The notes under the pieces: generated by a model
Told to the model about the DNA's origin: nothing
The model's input: the letters and a program-made list of their open reading frames with translations, nothing else
The model's database searches: none
Part shown: positions 16,017 to 24,327 of the stretch, piece by piece
Numbering within the stretch: position 1 is the stretch's first letter
Layout: each line of letters opens with the position of its first letter
Made by a program: the position numbers and the translations under genes
Assembly: GCA_913030825.1 (NCBI GenBank)
Contig: CAJWCU010000002.1
Span: forward strand, 124,001 to 188,000
Source of the DNA: an uncultured Rhodospirillaceae bacterium
GTDB lineage: Bacteria; Pseudomonadota; Alphaproteobacteria; Rhodospirillales; Casp-alpha2
Length of the DNA: 64,000 nt
Direction: 5' to 3'

Positions 16017-16065
16017 CGGTCCGGGCCTTGGCCCGAACCACCCATTGTCTCCACGACCCGACTTG

Positions 16066-16091
16066 ACCCGGTCGGCTCCGGCCGACCGGGT
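16066..16091. terminator. bidirectional terminator-like hairpin
   Basis: ACCCGGTCGGC (16066-16076) and GCCGACCGGGT (16081-16091) form a perfect 11-bp stem with a 4-base loop, between the convergent importer operon and SDR gene. There is no clear U run on either strand. Confidence 0.55.
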
Positions 16092-16112
16092 TCACCTTGT
16101 CCGGGCGGACGG

Positions 16113-16862
16113 TCAGACCTGGGCGTAGCCGCCGTCGACGAAAACCTCGCTGCCGGTCATGAAGCGACTGTCGTCGGAGGCAAGGAAGGCCGCGACGGCC
16201 GCCGTTTCCGCCGGATCGCCGAGCCGTCCCAGGGGGGTATTTTCCCGGAAGCCCGCGACGATCGCGTCTTCCATGCCGGTCGATTCGAAAATGTCCTTCA
16301 ACTTTTCGGTCTCCGTTGCGCCGGGCGACAACACGTTGACCCGAATGCCCGTTCCCTTGAGGTCGAGCGCCCAGGACCGAGCGAAATTGCGGACCGCCGC
16401 CTTGGACGCGCTATAGACGCTCATCGCTTCGGTCCCCATCACGCCAACGGTCGATCCGGTGAGAATGACCGAGGCGCCGGATTTGAGCAGTGGCAGGGCC
16501 TTCTGCACGGTGAACAGCGTGCCTTTCACGTTGATGTCGAAGGTCCAGGCATAATGTTCCGGCGTGATCTCTCCCAGCGGGGCAAATTCGCCGACACCGG
16601 CATTGGCCAACAGGACGTCGATGCCGCCTTTTCCATCCTTAACGGCTTCGAACAGGCGATCGAGATCCGTAGGATCCGTGATGTCGCCACGGACACCGCG
16701 GGCGTTCTGGCCGAGGTCGGCCAAGGCCGTATCCAGGGCGTCCTGACGGCGCCCGAAGATGTAAACGAAGGCACCGTCATCGACGAACCGTTTTGCCGCC
16801 GCCAATCCGATGCCGCTTGCGCCGCCGGTGATGACGGCGGTCTTACCTTCAAGTCTTCCCAT
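16113..16862 (-). CDS. short-chain dehydrogenase/reductase (SDR)
   Basis: 249 residues from ATG 16862, selected for the AAGGAGA ribosome site; a longer in-frame reading to 16931 lacks one. It is a classical SDR: cofactor motif GGASGIG (13-19), N87 of ANAG, and the catalytic triad S137, Y150, K154 (YSASK). The C-terminal GSEVFVDGGY is typical of the family. GRRQ at the end of beta-2 suggests NADP(H) preference. The substrate is not predictable. It is divergent from the HxlR-type regulator, a common arrangement in which the regulator represses the oxidoreductase and responds to its substrate. Confidence 0.88.
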   Translation of the reverse strand: MGRLEGKTAVITGGASGIGLAAAKRFVDDGAFVYIFGRRQDALDTALADLGQNARGVRGDITDPTDLDRLFEAVKDGKGGIDVLLANAGVGEFAPLGEITPEHYAWTFDINVKGTLFTVQKALPLLKSGASVILTGSTVGVMGTEAMSVYSASKAAVRNFARSWALDLKGTGIRVNVLSPGATETEKLKDIFESTGMEDAIVAGFRENTPLGRLGDPAETAAVAAFLASDDSRFMTGSEVFVDGGYAQV

Positions 16863-16939
16863 GAGTCTGTCTCCTTGATCTGGGGGTTGGCCAGAACCTA
16901 GGAGTGCAATATAATTTAGGCAAGTATGCACCTTTTAGT

Positions 16940-16947
16940 AAGTACTT
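16940..16947. promoter_or_regulatory. palindrome in the SDR/HxlR divergent promoter
   Basis: AAGTACTT is an 8-bp perfect palindrome in the short AT-rich spacer between the SDR and HxlR genes, flanked by further AAGTA/TACTT-like sequence. It is a reasonable operator for the adjacent winged-helix regulator. Confidence 0.35.
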
Positions 16948-16976
16948 AAGTCATTGTAATATTGGATGTGATGCGC

Positions 16977-17354
16977 ATGAGTATGAACCCTAAACCCGGA
17001 AACACATCGCCTTTTATCTGTGGCCTCGACGCGACGCTGCGCATTGTCGGCGGCAAATGGAAGCCGTTGATCCTGTTCTTTCTGGCTCGTGGGCCAAAGC
17101 GGTACGGTGAGCTGAAGCGCGAGGTCCGCGGCGTCAGCGACAAGATGTTGATCCAGCAACTGAAGGAGTTGGAAGCGCATGGCGTCGTGTTGCGCAGGGA
17201 CTACAAGGAAATCCCACCCCGCGTGGATTACTCGTTGACGCCGTTCGGCGACAGTCTGGTCGCGGCGATGGTCCCCCTATGCGGCTGGGGGGAGGAAAAC
17301 GCGGCGAGGATCGCCTCGGTCCTTGGCGGCGGAAAGGGCGGCCGGCCGGCGTGA
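16977..17354 (+). CDS. HxlR-family winged-helix transcriptional regulator
   Basis: 125 residues from ATG 16977; starts at 16962 (TTG), 16968 (GTG), 16971 and 16983 are in the same frame. The HxlR pattern is clear: C20 in PFICGLDATLRIVGGKWKPLIL, a cysteine-plus-GGKW motif used for redox or aldehyde sensing in family members, then the recognition region RYGELKREVRGVSDKMLIQQLKELEAHGVV and the wing RVDYSLTPFG. It probably controls the divergent SDR gene and itself. The C-terminus ends in a short Gly-rich tail. Confidence 0.85.
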   Translation: MSMNPKPGNTSPFICGLDATLRIVGGKWKPLILFFLARGPKRYGELKREVRGVSDKMLIQQLKELEAHGVVLRRDYKEIPPRVDYSLTPFGDSLVAAMVPLCGWGEENAARIASVLGGGKGGRPA

Positions 17355-17357
17355 TCC

Positions 17358-17387
17358 GCCGCCGTCTTGAACGGGGGCGACGGCGGC
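17358..17387. terminator. hairpin between convergent HxlR and TauD-family genes
   Basis: GCCGCCGTC (17358-17366) and GACGGCGGC (17379-17387) form a perfect 9-bp stem with a 12-base loop directly after the HxlR stop and before the TauD-family stop. No U tract. Confidence 0.4.
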
Positions 17388-17403
17388 CGGCCGCCGAACT
17401 CCA

Positions 17404-18282
17404 TCAGGCGATGGCTTCCGTGCCCTTGATCTGGGCGCGGTGCATGACCCGGCGGTAGCTGTCGTCGAAGGAATCGCGGCGGTGGAGGACGGCGAGGTTG
17501 TCCCACATCACCAGATCGCCCGGTCGCCATTGCACGCCGCAGGTGAACTGCGGCTGGGTCGCATGGGCCCAAAGTTCGTCGAGCAGATCCTCGCTTTCGT
17601 CCAATTCCAGCCCGACGATATAGCTATAGGGCCGACGGCCCAGGAAAAGGCTTTTGGCTCCTGTCTTGGGATGGCGGCGGACCAGCGGATGGCGCGCCCC
17701 CGGCGTGTCGCGCACGTCGGTGACTTCCTCGAACCCGTGGCGCAGCATGCCGACGCTGTTGTGGGCCTCGTCGTGGATGGCCTTCAGGCCCTCGATCCGC
17801 CGCTTCATCGCATCGTCCAGGGCGTCGTAGGCGGCAAACATGTCGGCGAAATAGGTATCGCCGCCTTCCGGCGGGACTTCGATGGCATAAAGGGCCGATG
17901 CCTTCGGCGGTATCGCCCGGCAGGTGATGTCGGCGTGCCAGACGGCCTCGCCGTTCGAAAGATTGCCGAGCGGGATACCCGCGTCGTCCTTCAGGTTGGT
18001 GATGATGTTCAATTCCGGGTGGGTCGGGTGGATCGGCCGTCCATAGGGACTGGGGTTCGGCGGATCGAGATCGCCGAATTTCGACGCGAAGGCGATCAGG
18101 TCCGGATCGGTCAGCGACTGACCGCGCAGGCGGATGACGTGATGCGCCTCCAGCGCGTCGGCGACGAATGCAACAGCCGCATCATCCAATCGGCGTAGGT
18201 CCATGCCTTCGATCTCGGCGCCCAGGCAGGCGTCGAAAGGCACGATGGCATAGGGGGCTGTGGTGTCGGGAATGTCGGTCAC
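17404..18282 (-). CDS. TauD/TfdA-family Fe(II)/2-oxoglutarate dioxygenase (first)
   Basis: 292 residues from the GTG at 18282; the frame remains open further upstream but homology-like sequence begins at TDIPDTTAPYAIVPF. The N-terminus LGAEIEGMDLRRLDD is a TauD hallmark. The iron facial triad is H-x-D in AVWHADIT plus the distal histidine in NLAVLHRR, and the 2-oxoglutarate-binding arginine follows in RVMHRAQI. Family members hydroxylate taurine, alkyl sulfates or aryloxyacids with succinate and CO2 release. It is the last gene after the second importer, beyond a hairpin, so the imported compound may be its substrate. Confidence 0.85.
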   Translation of the reverse strand: MTDIPDTTAPYAIVPFDACLGAEIEGMDLRRLDDAAVAFVADALEAHHVIRLRGQSLTDPDLIAFASKFGDLDPPNPSPYGRPIHPTHPELNIITNLKDDAGIPLGNLSNGEAVWHADITCRAIPPKASALYAIEVPPEGGDTYFADMFAAYDALDDAMKRRIEGLKAIHDEAHNSVGMLRHGFEEVTDVRDTPGARHPLVRRHPKTGAKSLFLGRRPYSYIVGLELDESEDLLDELWAHATQPQFTCGVQWRPGDLVMWDNLAVLHRRDSFDDSYRRVMHRAQIKGTEAIA

Positions 18283-18393
18283 GGGGATGGTCCTGCCTGA
18301 TCGTTTCCCGGCGCGTATGAATGGCGTTGAATGCCGGGCTGGGATTTCCCCCAACATAGGAGGGATCGCCCGGGCCCCGCATCCAAAAATTTT

Positions 18394-18430
18394 CCCGGCG
18401 GCAGTACGCGCAAGGGGCGCCGCCGCCGGG
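18394..18430 (-). terminator. terminator-like hairpin after the second binding-protein gene
   Basis: CCCGGCGGC (18394-18402) pairs with GCCGCCGGG (18422-18430). Read on the minus strand the stem is followed by AAAATTTTT, giving a short U tract, 16 bases after the stop of the binding-protein gene. It could attenuate transcription into the first TauD-family gene. Confidence 0.5.
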
Positions 18431-18446
18431 AATGGCAGGTTCGGGA

Positions 18447-19694
18447 TCAGGAAATGGTCTGGACGTATTCGTTCTTGCCGTCCTTGATGACGCGGTGCAG
18501 GAAGCTGCGGTTCAACTGGTCTCCCATGTCGTTGAAATCGCAATCGGCGCCGGCGCCGACATAGGCGACTTTCTCGCCTGCGCGGATCATTTTGAGGGCT
18601 TCCATGCCGTCGCCGGTCATGGCTCCCGGCGGATTGGAGACTTCCGGCACCATCTTGGTCCAATCGGCGCTGACGTCCGTCCCGGCCTTTTCCATGGCCA
18701 GGGCCGCGACCCACATCTGATCGAAGGCATTGCCCGCGAACAGGAACACGGTGCCTTCCGGCTCGCCCATCATCTGGATGAACTTCTTATAGTTCGGGCT
18801 GGTGAGGGGCGGCGCCGGTTGATAGTGGTCGATGCCTTCGGCAACCTCGGCACCGACGTTCTTGAGGAACCGGCCGTTGGCGTCACCGGCGATCGACAGG
18901 GTGCAGATCTTGCTGTCGAAACCGCCGCGGTAGACTTCCTTGACGATCGAGGTGAAGTCGGTGAGCAGGCCCGGGATGAACACGGCGTCCGGTTCCGGCC
19001 CGAAGACTTTCTCGACCTCCGCCCGGTAGGACGGCTGTTCCGGCAGATAGGTGAGGTTCTGGGTTACCTTGCCCCCGCCTTTTTCGAACTCTTCGATGAA
19101 CGGATCGATCATCGGCAGGATGAAGGGGTTCTGCTGCGCCAGGACCGCGATGTTCTTGTAGCCCCGCTGTTTCATGATCTTGGCGCCGGCCGGGCCCCAT
19201 TGGGTCGACTTGGCCTGGAACCGCCAGATCAGGCCGTTGTGCGGCTGTTCGGTCACCGGGTTGGCGGCGCAGCTCACCATCATCACCTTCTTGGCGTCGA
19301 TCAGCAGCTGCTTGGACGCCATGGCGATGGGGCTGCCCCAATAGCCGATGATGCAGGATACGTCGTTCAGGTCGAGCAGCTTCTTGGTCGCCGCCGCACC
19401 CGCCGTCGGGTTGGTTTCCGAATCCTCGATGATCAATTCGACCGGCCGCCCGCCGAGCAGGCCGCCGCCGTCGTTGATCGCCTTGACCACCAGCTTGGCG
19501 GCTTTCTCCATTTCCGGGCCATAGGCGCCAGTCGCCCCCGTGAACGGAATCACCATGCCGATCTTGATCGGTCCCGTGGCCGCCCAGGACGGCCGGATGA
19601 ACGGCGCGGAAAGGGCCAGGGCGCCTGCCGCGGCCCCGGTCTTGAGCACCCGCCGACGACCGGCGTTGCTGGGCATGTTCGTTTTCTTGGCCAT
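18447..19694 (-). CDS. Tat-exported Liv-type ABC substrate-binding protein (second system)
   Basis: 415 residues. The Tat signal RRRVLKTGAAAGALALSAPF ends near SWAAT. The mature part is a type I periplasmic binding protein (IKIGMVIPFTGATGAYGPEM, then CIIGYWGSPIAMAS and VMMVSCAANP), closely fitting the amino-acid/amide (HAAT) family. AAGGAG upstream of the ATG lies inside the end of the LivM gene, so the two are coupled. It is the fifth gene of a six-cistron minus-strand set. The ligand is unknown; flanking 2-oxoglutarate dioxygenases argue for something that is oxidised after import, such as a sulfonate or quaternary amine, rather than a plain amino acid. Confidence 0.87.
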   Translation of the reverse strand: MAKKTNMPSNAGRRRVLKTGAAAGALALSAPFIRPSWAATGPIKIGMVIPFTGATGAYGPEMEKAAKLVVKAINDGGGLLGGRPVELIIEDSETNPTAGAAATKKLLDLNDVSCIIGYWGSPIAMASKQLLIDAKKVMMVSCAANPVTEQPHNGLIWRFQAKSTQWGPAGAKIMKQRGYKNIAVLAQQNPFILPMIDPFIEEFEKGGGKVTQNLTYLPEQPSYRAEVEKVFGPEPDAVFIPGLLTDFTSIVKEVYRGGFDSKICTLSIAGDANGRFLKNVGAEVAEGIDHYQPAPPLTSPNYKKFIQMMGEPEGTVFLFAGNAFDQMWVAALAMEKAGTDVSADWTKMVPEVSNPPGAMTGDGMEALKMIRAGEKVAYVGAGADCDFNDMGDQLNRSFLHRVIKDGKNEYVQTIS

Positions 19695-19699
19695 ATCAC

Positions 19700-20704
19700 T
19701 TACTCCTTGGGTGAGGGGGTCATTTGATAGTCGGGGTGGGTCGTTTCTTTCGCTGTATCCGCGCCTGTGCGGCGGGCATCGGGCGCCGGGTCGCCGCCGC
19801 CGCGCGGCCCGGCGGGGGCCCGCATGCGGTATTCGGGGATCAGCCCCTGCGGCCGGTAGATCAGCAACGCGATCAAGCCGGCACCGATCAGGATCAGACG
19901 GATCGCCGCGATCTGGGCGTTGTCCAGAACGTCGATGACGTCCTTCAGGAAACGCGTCGCCTCCAACAGGAACATGATCGAACAGGCCCCCAGGATCAGG
20001 CCGCGGTGCGACCCGCGCCCGCCCGCGATCACCGCCATGAAGGCATAGGCCGTCATGATCGGGGTGAATTGGCTGGGGTCGATATAGCTGAATTGGAACG
20101 CCTGCATGGCCCCGGCCAGGCCGGTGATGGCGCCGCCCAGGGCAAAGGCCTTGATGCGCAGGATCAGGACGTCCTTGCCCAGGCTGGAGGCGACCAGATC
20201 GTCGTCGCGCACGGCGCGCAGTGCCCGGCCGAAGGGGGCCCGGGTGGTGATTTCCAAAACCGCGAAGACGCAGGCGACGACGGCAATGCAGCCGACCAGG
20301 TAGAAGGTTTCATACTGGTCGTCGCCGATCACGTCGATCAGCGGGCGGGGAATGCCGGGCAGGCCCATGGCGCCGCCGGTCAGCCAGGCTTCGTTCAGGG
20401 TAACCAGGCGGATGACCTCGCCGAAGCCTAGGGTCACGATGGCGAGATAATCCTCCGATAATCGGACGGATATCAGGGAGACCAGCGCCCCCATGACGGC
20501 GCAGGCGACCACGGCGGCGGCGACGGCGGGGATGGTGCCCCAACCCTGCAGGGTGATCAGCGCGGTGACGTAGGCGCCAAGTGCGACGAAGCCGGCGAGA
20601 CCGAAGTTGACCATGCCGCACATGCCCCATTGCACGTTCAGGGCGAAGGCGATCAAGGCGGCGATGCTGACCAGCGCCAGGATGGTTGTCAGATAGCCGA
20701 TCAT
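19700..20704 (-). CDS. livM: ABC transporter permease, LivM type (second system)
   Basis: 334 residues, roughly nine membrane helices. The LivM signature ALNVQWGMCGMVNFGLAGFVALGAY is present near the N-terminus, and the ATPase-contact loop reads VRDDDLVASSLGKDVLILRIKAFALGGAITGLAGA. Its ATG overlaps the stop of the LivH-type gene by four bases, and it ends 5 bp before the binding-protein ATG. The C-terminal tail is hydrophilic and rich in Gly, Pro and Asp. It forms the channel with the LivH-type subunit. Confidence 0.9.
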   Translation of the reverse strand: MIGYLTTILALVSIAALIAFALNVQWGMCGMVNFGLAGFVALGAYVTALITLQGWGTIPAVAAAVVACAVMGALVSLISVRLSEDYLAIVTLGFGEVIRLVTLNEAWLTGGAMGLPGIPRPLIDVIGDDQYETFYLVGCIAVVACVFAVLEITTRAPFGRALRAVRDDDLVASSLGKDVLILRIKAFALGGAITGLAGAMQAFQFSYIDPSQFTPIMTAYAFMAVIAGGRGSHRGLILGACSIMFLLEATRFLKDVIDVLDNAQIAAIRLILIGAGLIALLIYRPQGLIPEYRMRAPAGPRGGGDPAPDARRTGADTAKETTHPDYQMTPSPKE

Positions 20705-21561
20705 TTCTTGATCTCCCGGCGGCCGAACAATCCGTGCGGCCGGATCAACAGAACCAGGGCGATCGCCAGGAAGGCGACGCCGGCGCGGTAATTGGGGTCG
20801 ACCACCAGGGTCGCGAGTTCGCCGATGATTCCCATGCCGAGCGCGCCGACGACCGCCCCGGCGGGGCTGCCCATGCCGCCGACCACGGCGGCGGCGAAGC
20901 AGACGATGATGTAGTTCCAGCCCATCTGCGGGTCGATCGCGCGGTCCATGCCGACCAGCACGCTGGAGGCCGCGATCAGGACACCCGCCAGGATCCAGGT
21001 TGCCTTGATCACCCGCCCGTCGTCGATGCCGCGCGCGGCGGCCAGGTCCGGGTTGTCGGCGACGGCCCGCATGGCGCGGCCCAAGGGCGAGCGCAGCAGG
21101 ATCAGATAGACCAGGATCAACGCCGCCACGGCGACGCCGGCGGCGACGATCTGTTCGTAATTGATGCGCAGGCCCGCATAGCGCAGCGGCCGCGACAGGG
21201 GGATGTCGAAATTGCGCGCGTCGTTGCCGAACACCAGGCGGCAGACGTTCTCGAGAACGAAGGACAATCCCATGCTCGCGACCATCAGGGTGATCGGCCC
21301 GCGATTGCGCAGCGGCCGGAACACGCCGCTGTCGCAGATCAGGGTCACCGCCGGAAACAACACCAGGGTCAATGCCGCTGCCGCGACCAGGGGCACGCCC
21401 GCCAGGGTGTTCAGCGCCCAGGCGATATAGGCGGCGAAGGTCAGCATGGCGCCGATGGCGAAATTGGGAAACTTGAGAATGGCGAAGGTCAGCGATAGGG
21501 CGATCGCGGGCAGAGCCACGATCAGGCCGGTCACCACACCATTGAGAATGAGTTGTGCCAT
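20701..21561 (-). CDS. livH: ABC transporter permease, LivH type (second system)
   Basis: 286 residues with about eight membrane helices. It opens with LILNGVVTGLIVALPAIALSLTFAILKFPNFAIGAMLTFAAY, the LivH pattern in which the usual NFAHG is NFAIG. The coupling loop VADNPDLAAARGIDDGRVIKATWILAGVL is well conserved, and VGGMGSPAGAVVGALGMGII matches the C-terminal helices. It lies 4 bp after the LivF-type gene and overlaps the LivM-type gene. The missing histidine in NFAHG is unusual compared with the first system but is seen in divergent members. Confidence 0.88.
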   Translation of the reverse strand: MAQLILNGVVTGLIVALPAIALSLTFAILKFPNFAIGAMLTFAAYIAWALNTLAGVPLVAAAALTLVLFPAVTLICDSGVFRPLRNRGPITLMVASMGLSFVLENVCRLVFGNDARNFDIPLSRPLRYAGLRINYEQIVAAGVAVAALILVYLILLRSPLGRAMRAVADNPDLAAARGIDDGRVIKATWILAGVLIAASSVLVGMDRAIDPQMGWNYIIVCFAAAVVGGMGSPAGAVVGALGMGIIGELATLVVDPNYRAGVAFLAIALVLLIRPHGLFGRREIKK

Positions 21562-21565
21562 GAAA

Positions 21566-22288
21566 TCAGGCTTCCCCCAGAAAGAGTTCGTGAAGATCGT
21601 CGCGGGCGCGGATTTCCTCCGCCGTCGATTGATGGCGGATCGCGCCGTTAACCAGGACCAGCACGCGGTCGGAAATCGGCAATGCCTGGGCGACGTTCTG
21701 TTCGACCATGACGACCGTCGTCCCGGCGGCGTTGACGGCGCGGACCTTTTGAAAAATCTCGCCGACCAGGCGCGGCGACAGGCCCGCCGACGGCTCGTCC
21801 AGCAACAGCACCTCGGGTCCGGAAATCAGTGCGCAGGCGAACGCCAGCATCTGCCGCTGGCCGCCCGACAGGTTGCCCGCCAGGATGCTCTGGCGCCCGG
21901 CGATATCCGGAAACATGGCCAGAACGCGGTCCCGTTCGGCCAGGCCCCGGCGCCCGCGCAGGCCGATGAATTCCGTCGACAGGCGCAGGTTCTCGGCGAT
22001 GGTCATGTTGCGGAAGACGTTGAATTCCTGCGGCACATAGGCCATTCCGGCGGCGATCCGCTGGGCCGCCTTCATCGCCGTCACGTCCTTGTCGAACAGG
22101 GAAATGGTCCCCTTGCGGGCGGGAACGATCCCGGCCAGGACCTTGATCAAGGTCGACTTGCCGGATCCGTTGGGCCCGATGATGGTGAAGACCTCGCCGG
22201 GGCGGACGTCGAAGGAAACGTCGTTGACGATGTCGTCGCCGCCGTATCCGGCGCGCAGATTGCTGATGGTGACGGGCTGCACGCTCAT
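21566..22288 (-). CDS. livF: ABC transporter ATPase, LivF type (second system)
   Basis: 240 residues, normal LivF length. Walker A GPNGSGKS, Q-loop region VPQEFNVFRNMTIAENL, signature LSGGQRQML, Walker B VLLLDEPSAGLSP and switch MVEQNV are all intact. It overlaps the LivG-type stop by four bases and precedes the LivH-type gene by 4 bp, so the ATPases are translated before the permeases, the reverse of the order in the first importer. Confidence 0.9.
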   Translation of the reverse strand: MSVQPVTISNLRAGYGGDDIVNDVSFDVRPGEVFTIIGPNGSGKSTLIKVLAGIVPARKGTISLFDKDVTAMKAAQRIAAGMAYVPQEFNVFRNMTIAENLRLSTEFIGLRGRRGLAERDRVLAMFPDIAGRQSILAGNLSGGQRQMLAFACALISGPEVLLLDEPSAGLSPRLVGEIFQKVRAVNAAGTTVVMVEQNVAQALPISDRVLVLVNGAIRHQSTAEEIRARDDLHELFLGEA

Positions 22289-23040
22289 AGCACGCCACCC
22301 AGGTAGGCTTCGGCGACCCGGGGGTCGGCGGTGACGTCTTCGAACCGGCCGCTGACCAGGGTCCGGCCCTCGGTCATGACGACGACCTGATCGCTCAGCG
22401 CGGAAACCATATCCATGTTGTGTTCGACCAGGGCGAAGGTCACGCCGTCGTCCCGCAGGTCGCGGATGACCTCGATCAGGACCTCGACCATGGGCGGGGC
22501 GACGCCGGCGGCGGGTTCGTCCAACAGCACCACGCGCGGCTTGAGCATCAACGCGCGGGCCAGTTCCAACAATTTCTTCTGCCCGCCGGAAAGGTCGCTT
22601 GCCGTCGCGTCGGCCAGGCGGGCGAGCCCGACCCGGGTCAGCAGCGCCATGGCGCGGTCCGTGGCTTCGGCCTCGGCCCGGCGCACGCGGCCGGGGAACA
22701 ACAGGGGGGCCAGGAAGCTTTCGTCATACTCCCCGCGGCCCGCCAGCATGACGTTTTCCAGCAGGGTCAGGCTGGTCAACTCGCGGGAAATCTGGAACGT
22801 CCGCGCCAGGCCCATGCGGGCCAGGGTATGGGGCTTGGCGCCGGTGACGTCCGTGCCCTGGAACAAGACCGTGCCGCCGTCCGGTGCCGCGGCACCGGCG
22901 ACGCAGTTCAACAAGGTCGACTTGCCGGCCCCGTTGGGCCCGATCACGGCGGTGATGCAATGTTCCGGGATGTCCAGGCTGCACCCGTCGAGCGCAGCGA
23001 CGCCGCCGTACATTTTACGCAATTCTCTTATGGCCAGCAC
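22285..23040 (-). CDS. livG: ABC transporter ATPase, LivG type (second system)
   Basis: 251 residues. Walker A GPNGAGKS, signature LSGGQKKLLELA, Walker B VVLLDEPAAGVAP, switch VEHNMDM, and the LivG C-terminal extension VAEAYLGG. It is the first transporter gene of the minus-strand set, 154 bp downstream of the second TauD-family gene; that spacer contains two short GC hairpins. The chemistry is ATP hydrolysis for import. Confidence 0.9.
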   Translation of the reverse strand: MLAIRELRKMYGGVAALDGCSLDIPEHCITAVIGPNGAGKSTLLNCVAGAAAPDGGTVLFQGTDVTGAKPHTLARMGLARTFQISRELTSLTLLENVMLAGRGEYDESFLAPLLFPGRVRRAEAEATDRAMALLTRVGLARLADATASDLSGGQKKLLELARALMLKPRVVLLDEPAAGVAPPMVEVLIEVIRDLRDDGVTFALVEHNMDMVSALSDQVVVMTEGRTLVSGRFEDVTADPRVAEAYLGGVL

Positions 23041-23127
23041 TAAGCCGATCCCTCACATACCCCAAGTGGCGATGTCGCGGTTGGCGGCCGCAAACACCTG
23101 AAATGTCAGAGATGCTTCTTCCCGGTG

Positions 23128-23177
23128 GCGGCGCGCCGTTGCGCCGCTGGATGCTGTTTCGGCCGGTTGATCCGGCC
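23128..23177. other. two short GC hairpins between the TauD-family and LivG genes
   Basis: GCGGCGC (23128-23134) pairs with GCGCCGC (23141-23147), and GGCCGG (23161-23166) pairs with CCGGCC (23172-23177). They occupy the 154-bp gap between the second TauD-family stop and the LivG start on the minus strand and could be an attenuator or an mRNA-processing site. No U tract. Confidence 0.35.
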
Positions 23178-23194
23178 CTTCGTTCGCCTCTCGG

Positions 23195-24175
23195 TTAGCC
23201 CGAGTAGGCTTTATCCCCTTCGGCCCGCATCCAGATGCGGACCAGGTGGCGGCGGGCGTCCGGTTCGTCGAAATCCTCGAACTCGGTCCGGCTATGGCCG
23301 ATCACCTTGTTGTTCACATATTGAAACTGTCCCGCCTCCATGGTGAAGCGGAATTGCAGGGTGTCGTCGGCGAAGACGTCTTCCAACGCCGCCAGCGCAC
23401 CGCGCGTTTCGTCGTCCATAGGCGTGCCGATCATTTCGTAGCCGTTGCGCACCTGATGAATGCCGAGCCGTGCCTGCAGGCCGCCCGCGTTCTCGAACAC
23501 AGGCGCGGTGATGGTTTCAGCATCGCCTTCCGGGTGTTCACGTTGGCGGTCGAAAACGAATGGCGCATAGAGCCGCCCGAGAACGTCCGGATTGCGTTCC
23601 AGCAAAGCGTTGTATGCCGTCTCGAAGCTCATGACTCGGCTGACGCCGCCGCTTTTCGCGGGCCGCAAGCACAGCAGGCCGACGAAATCAGGCATCGGGT
23701 TGTTGTAGGAATTGTCGTTGTGAAAGGTCAGGTCGATGTTGGTCTTGTCGGGGCGCACGCCCGATCCGGCCAAGGCTTTCTGGCCCGTGTCATGCACGTC
23801 GTAGATCAGCGTGCCGTCCAATTTCTGGGCAACCGGGCGGCAGACCATCTGCGACATCAGCCAATAGATCGTCGTCGCTTCGTCCTTGCTAAGCCGGTCG
23901 ATCGGCAGACGGTCGACCAGGGCGAAGCCGCAACCATCGGCCAGTCCTTCCTTGACCCGCGCCATCAGGGCGCGGCAGGCGGGCATGTCGAAATCGTCGG
24001 CGCTCAGGTCCTGGGCCGGTACCGGAGCCTTGCGCAACTCAGCGACGGCGGCGTCGATTTCCGCCAGGCAGGTATCGTCGATGACATAGCGCCAATCGCT
24101 TTCGTTCAGGTCCCGCGCCTGCCACACGAGGGGGCCGCTGAGGGGTTCGGAATGGGGCGCGTCGGGCAAAGTCAT
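23195..24175 (-). CDS. TauD/TfdA-family Fe(II)/2-oxoglutarate dioxygenase (second)
   Basis: 326 residues, only distantly related to the first TauD-family protein in this window. The facial triad is H-x-D in LTFHNDNSYNN and the distal histidine in VIGHSRTEFEDF, with the 2-oxoglutarate arginine in RRHLVRIWMR. The VNNKVIGHSRTEF pattern resembles the gamma-butyrobetaine/clavaminate-type branch of the TauD superfamily more than taurine dioxygenase proper. It is divergent from the LysR-type regulator and lies upstream of the second importer on the same strand, so it is probably regulated with it. Confidence 0.82.
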   Translation of the reverse strand: MTLPDAPHSEPLSGPLVWQARDLNESDWRYVIDDTCLAEIDAAVAELRKAPVPAQDLSADDFDMPACRALMARVKEGLADGCGFALVDRLPIDRLSKDEATTIYWLMSQMVCRPVAQKLDGTLIYDVHDTGQKALAGSGVRPDKTNIDLTFHNDNSYNNPMPDFVGLLCLRPAKSGGVSRVMSFETAYNALLERNPDVLGRLYAPFVFDRQREHPEGDAETITAPVFENAGGLQARLGIHQVRNGYEMIGTPMDDETRGALAALEDVFADDTLQFRFTMEAGQFQYVNNKVIGHSRTEFEDFDEPDARRHLVRIWMRAEGDKAYSG

Positions 24176-24288
24176 CTCTCCGTTTCGTGCGGCCGATCCC
24201 TCGGCCGGGGCATTTCGGTCTCGTGTCCCGGGCGGTGGTGCGGGGCGCGATGAAGATCACTCTACGGCCTGCTGTCCATAAATCTAAT

Positions 24289-24323
24289 TAATTGTCATTA
24301 TCAAAAACATAATGCATCGTTAT
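24289..24323. promoter_or_regulatory. LysR-type operator candidates
   Basis: ATAA-N7-TTAT at 24309-24323 contains a T-N11-A core (T24310, A24322), the usual LysR binding pattern, just before the LysR-type ATG. A second inverted repeat TAAT-TGTC-ATTA (24289-24300) lies immediately upstream, giving the paired-site layout of LysR-type divergent promoters. Confidence 0.5.
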
Positions 24324-24327
24324 TCTC

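Noticed and set aside
18283-18714. N-terminal extension of the first TauD-family protein
   Set aside because: The extra residues are the antisense-frame reading of the binding-protein gene and hairpin region; the protein family starts at the GTG at 18282.
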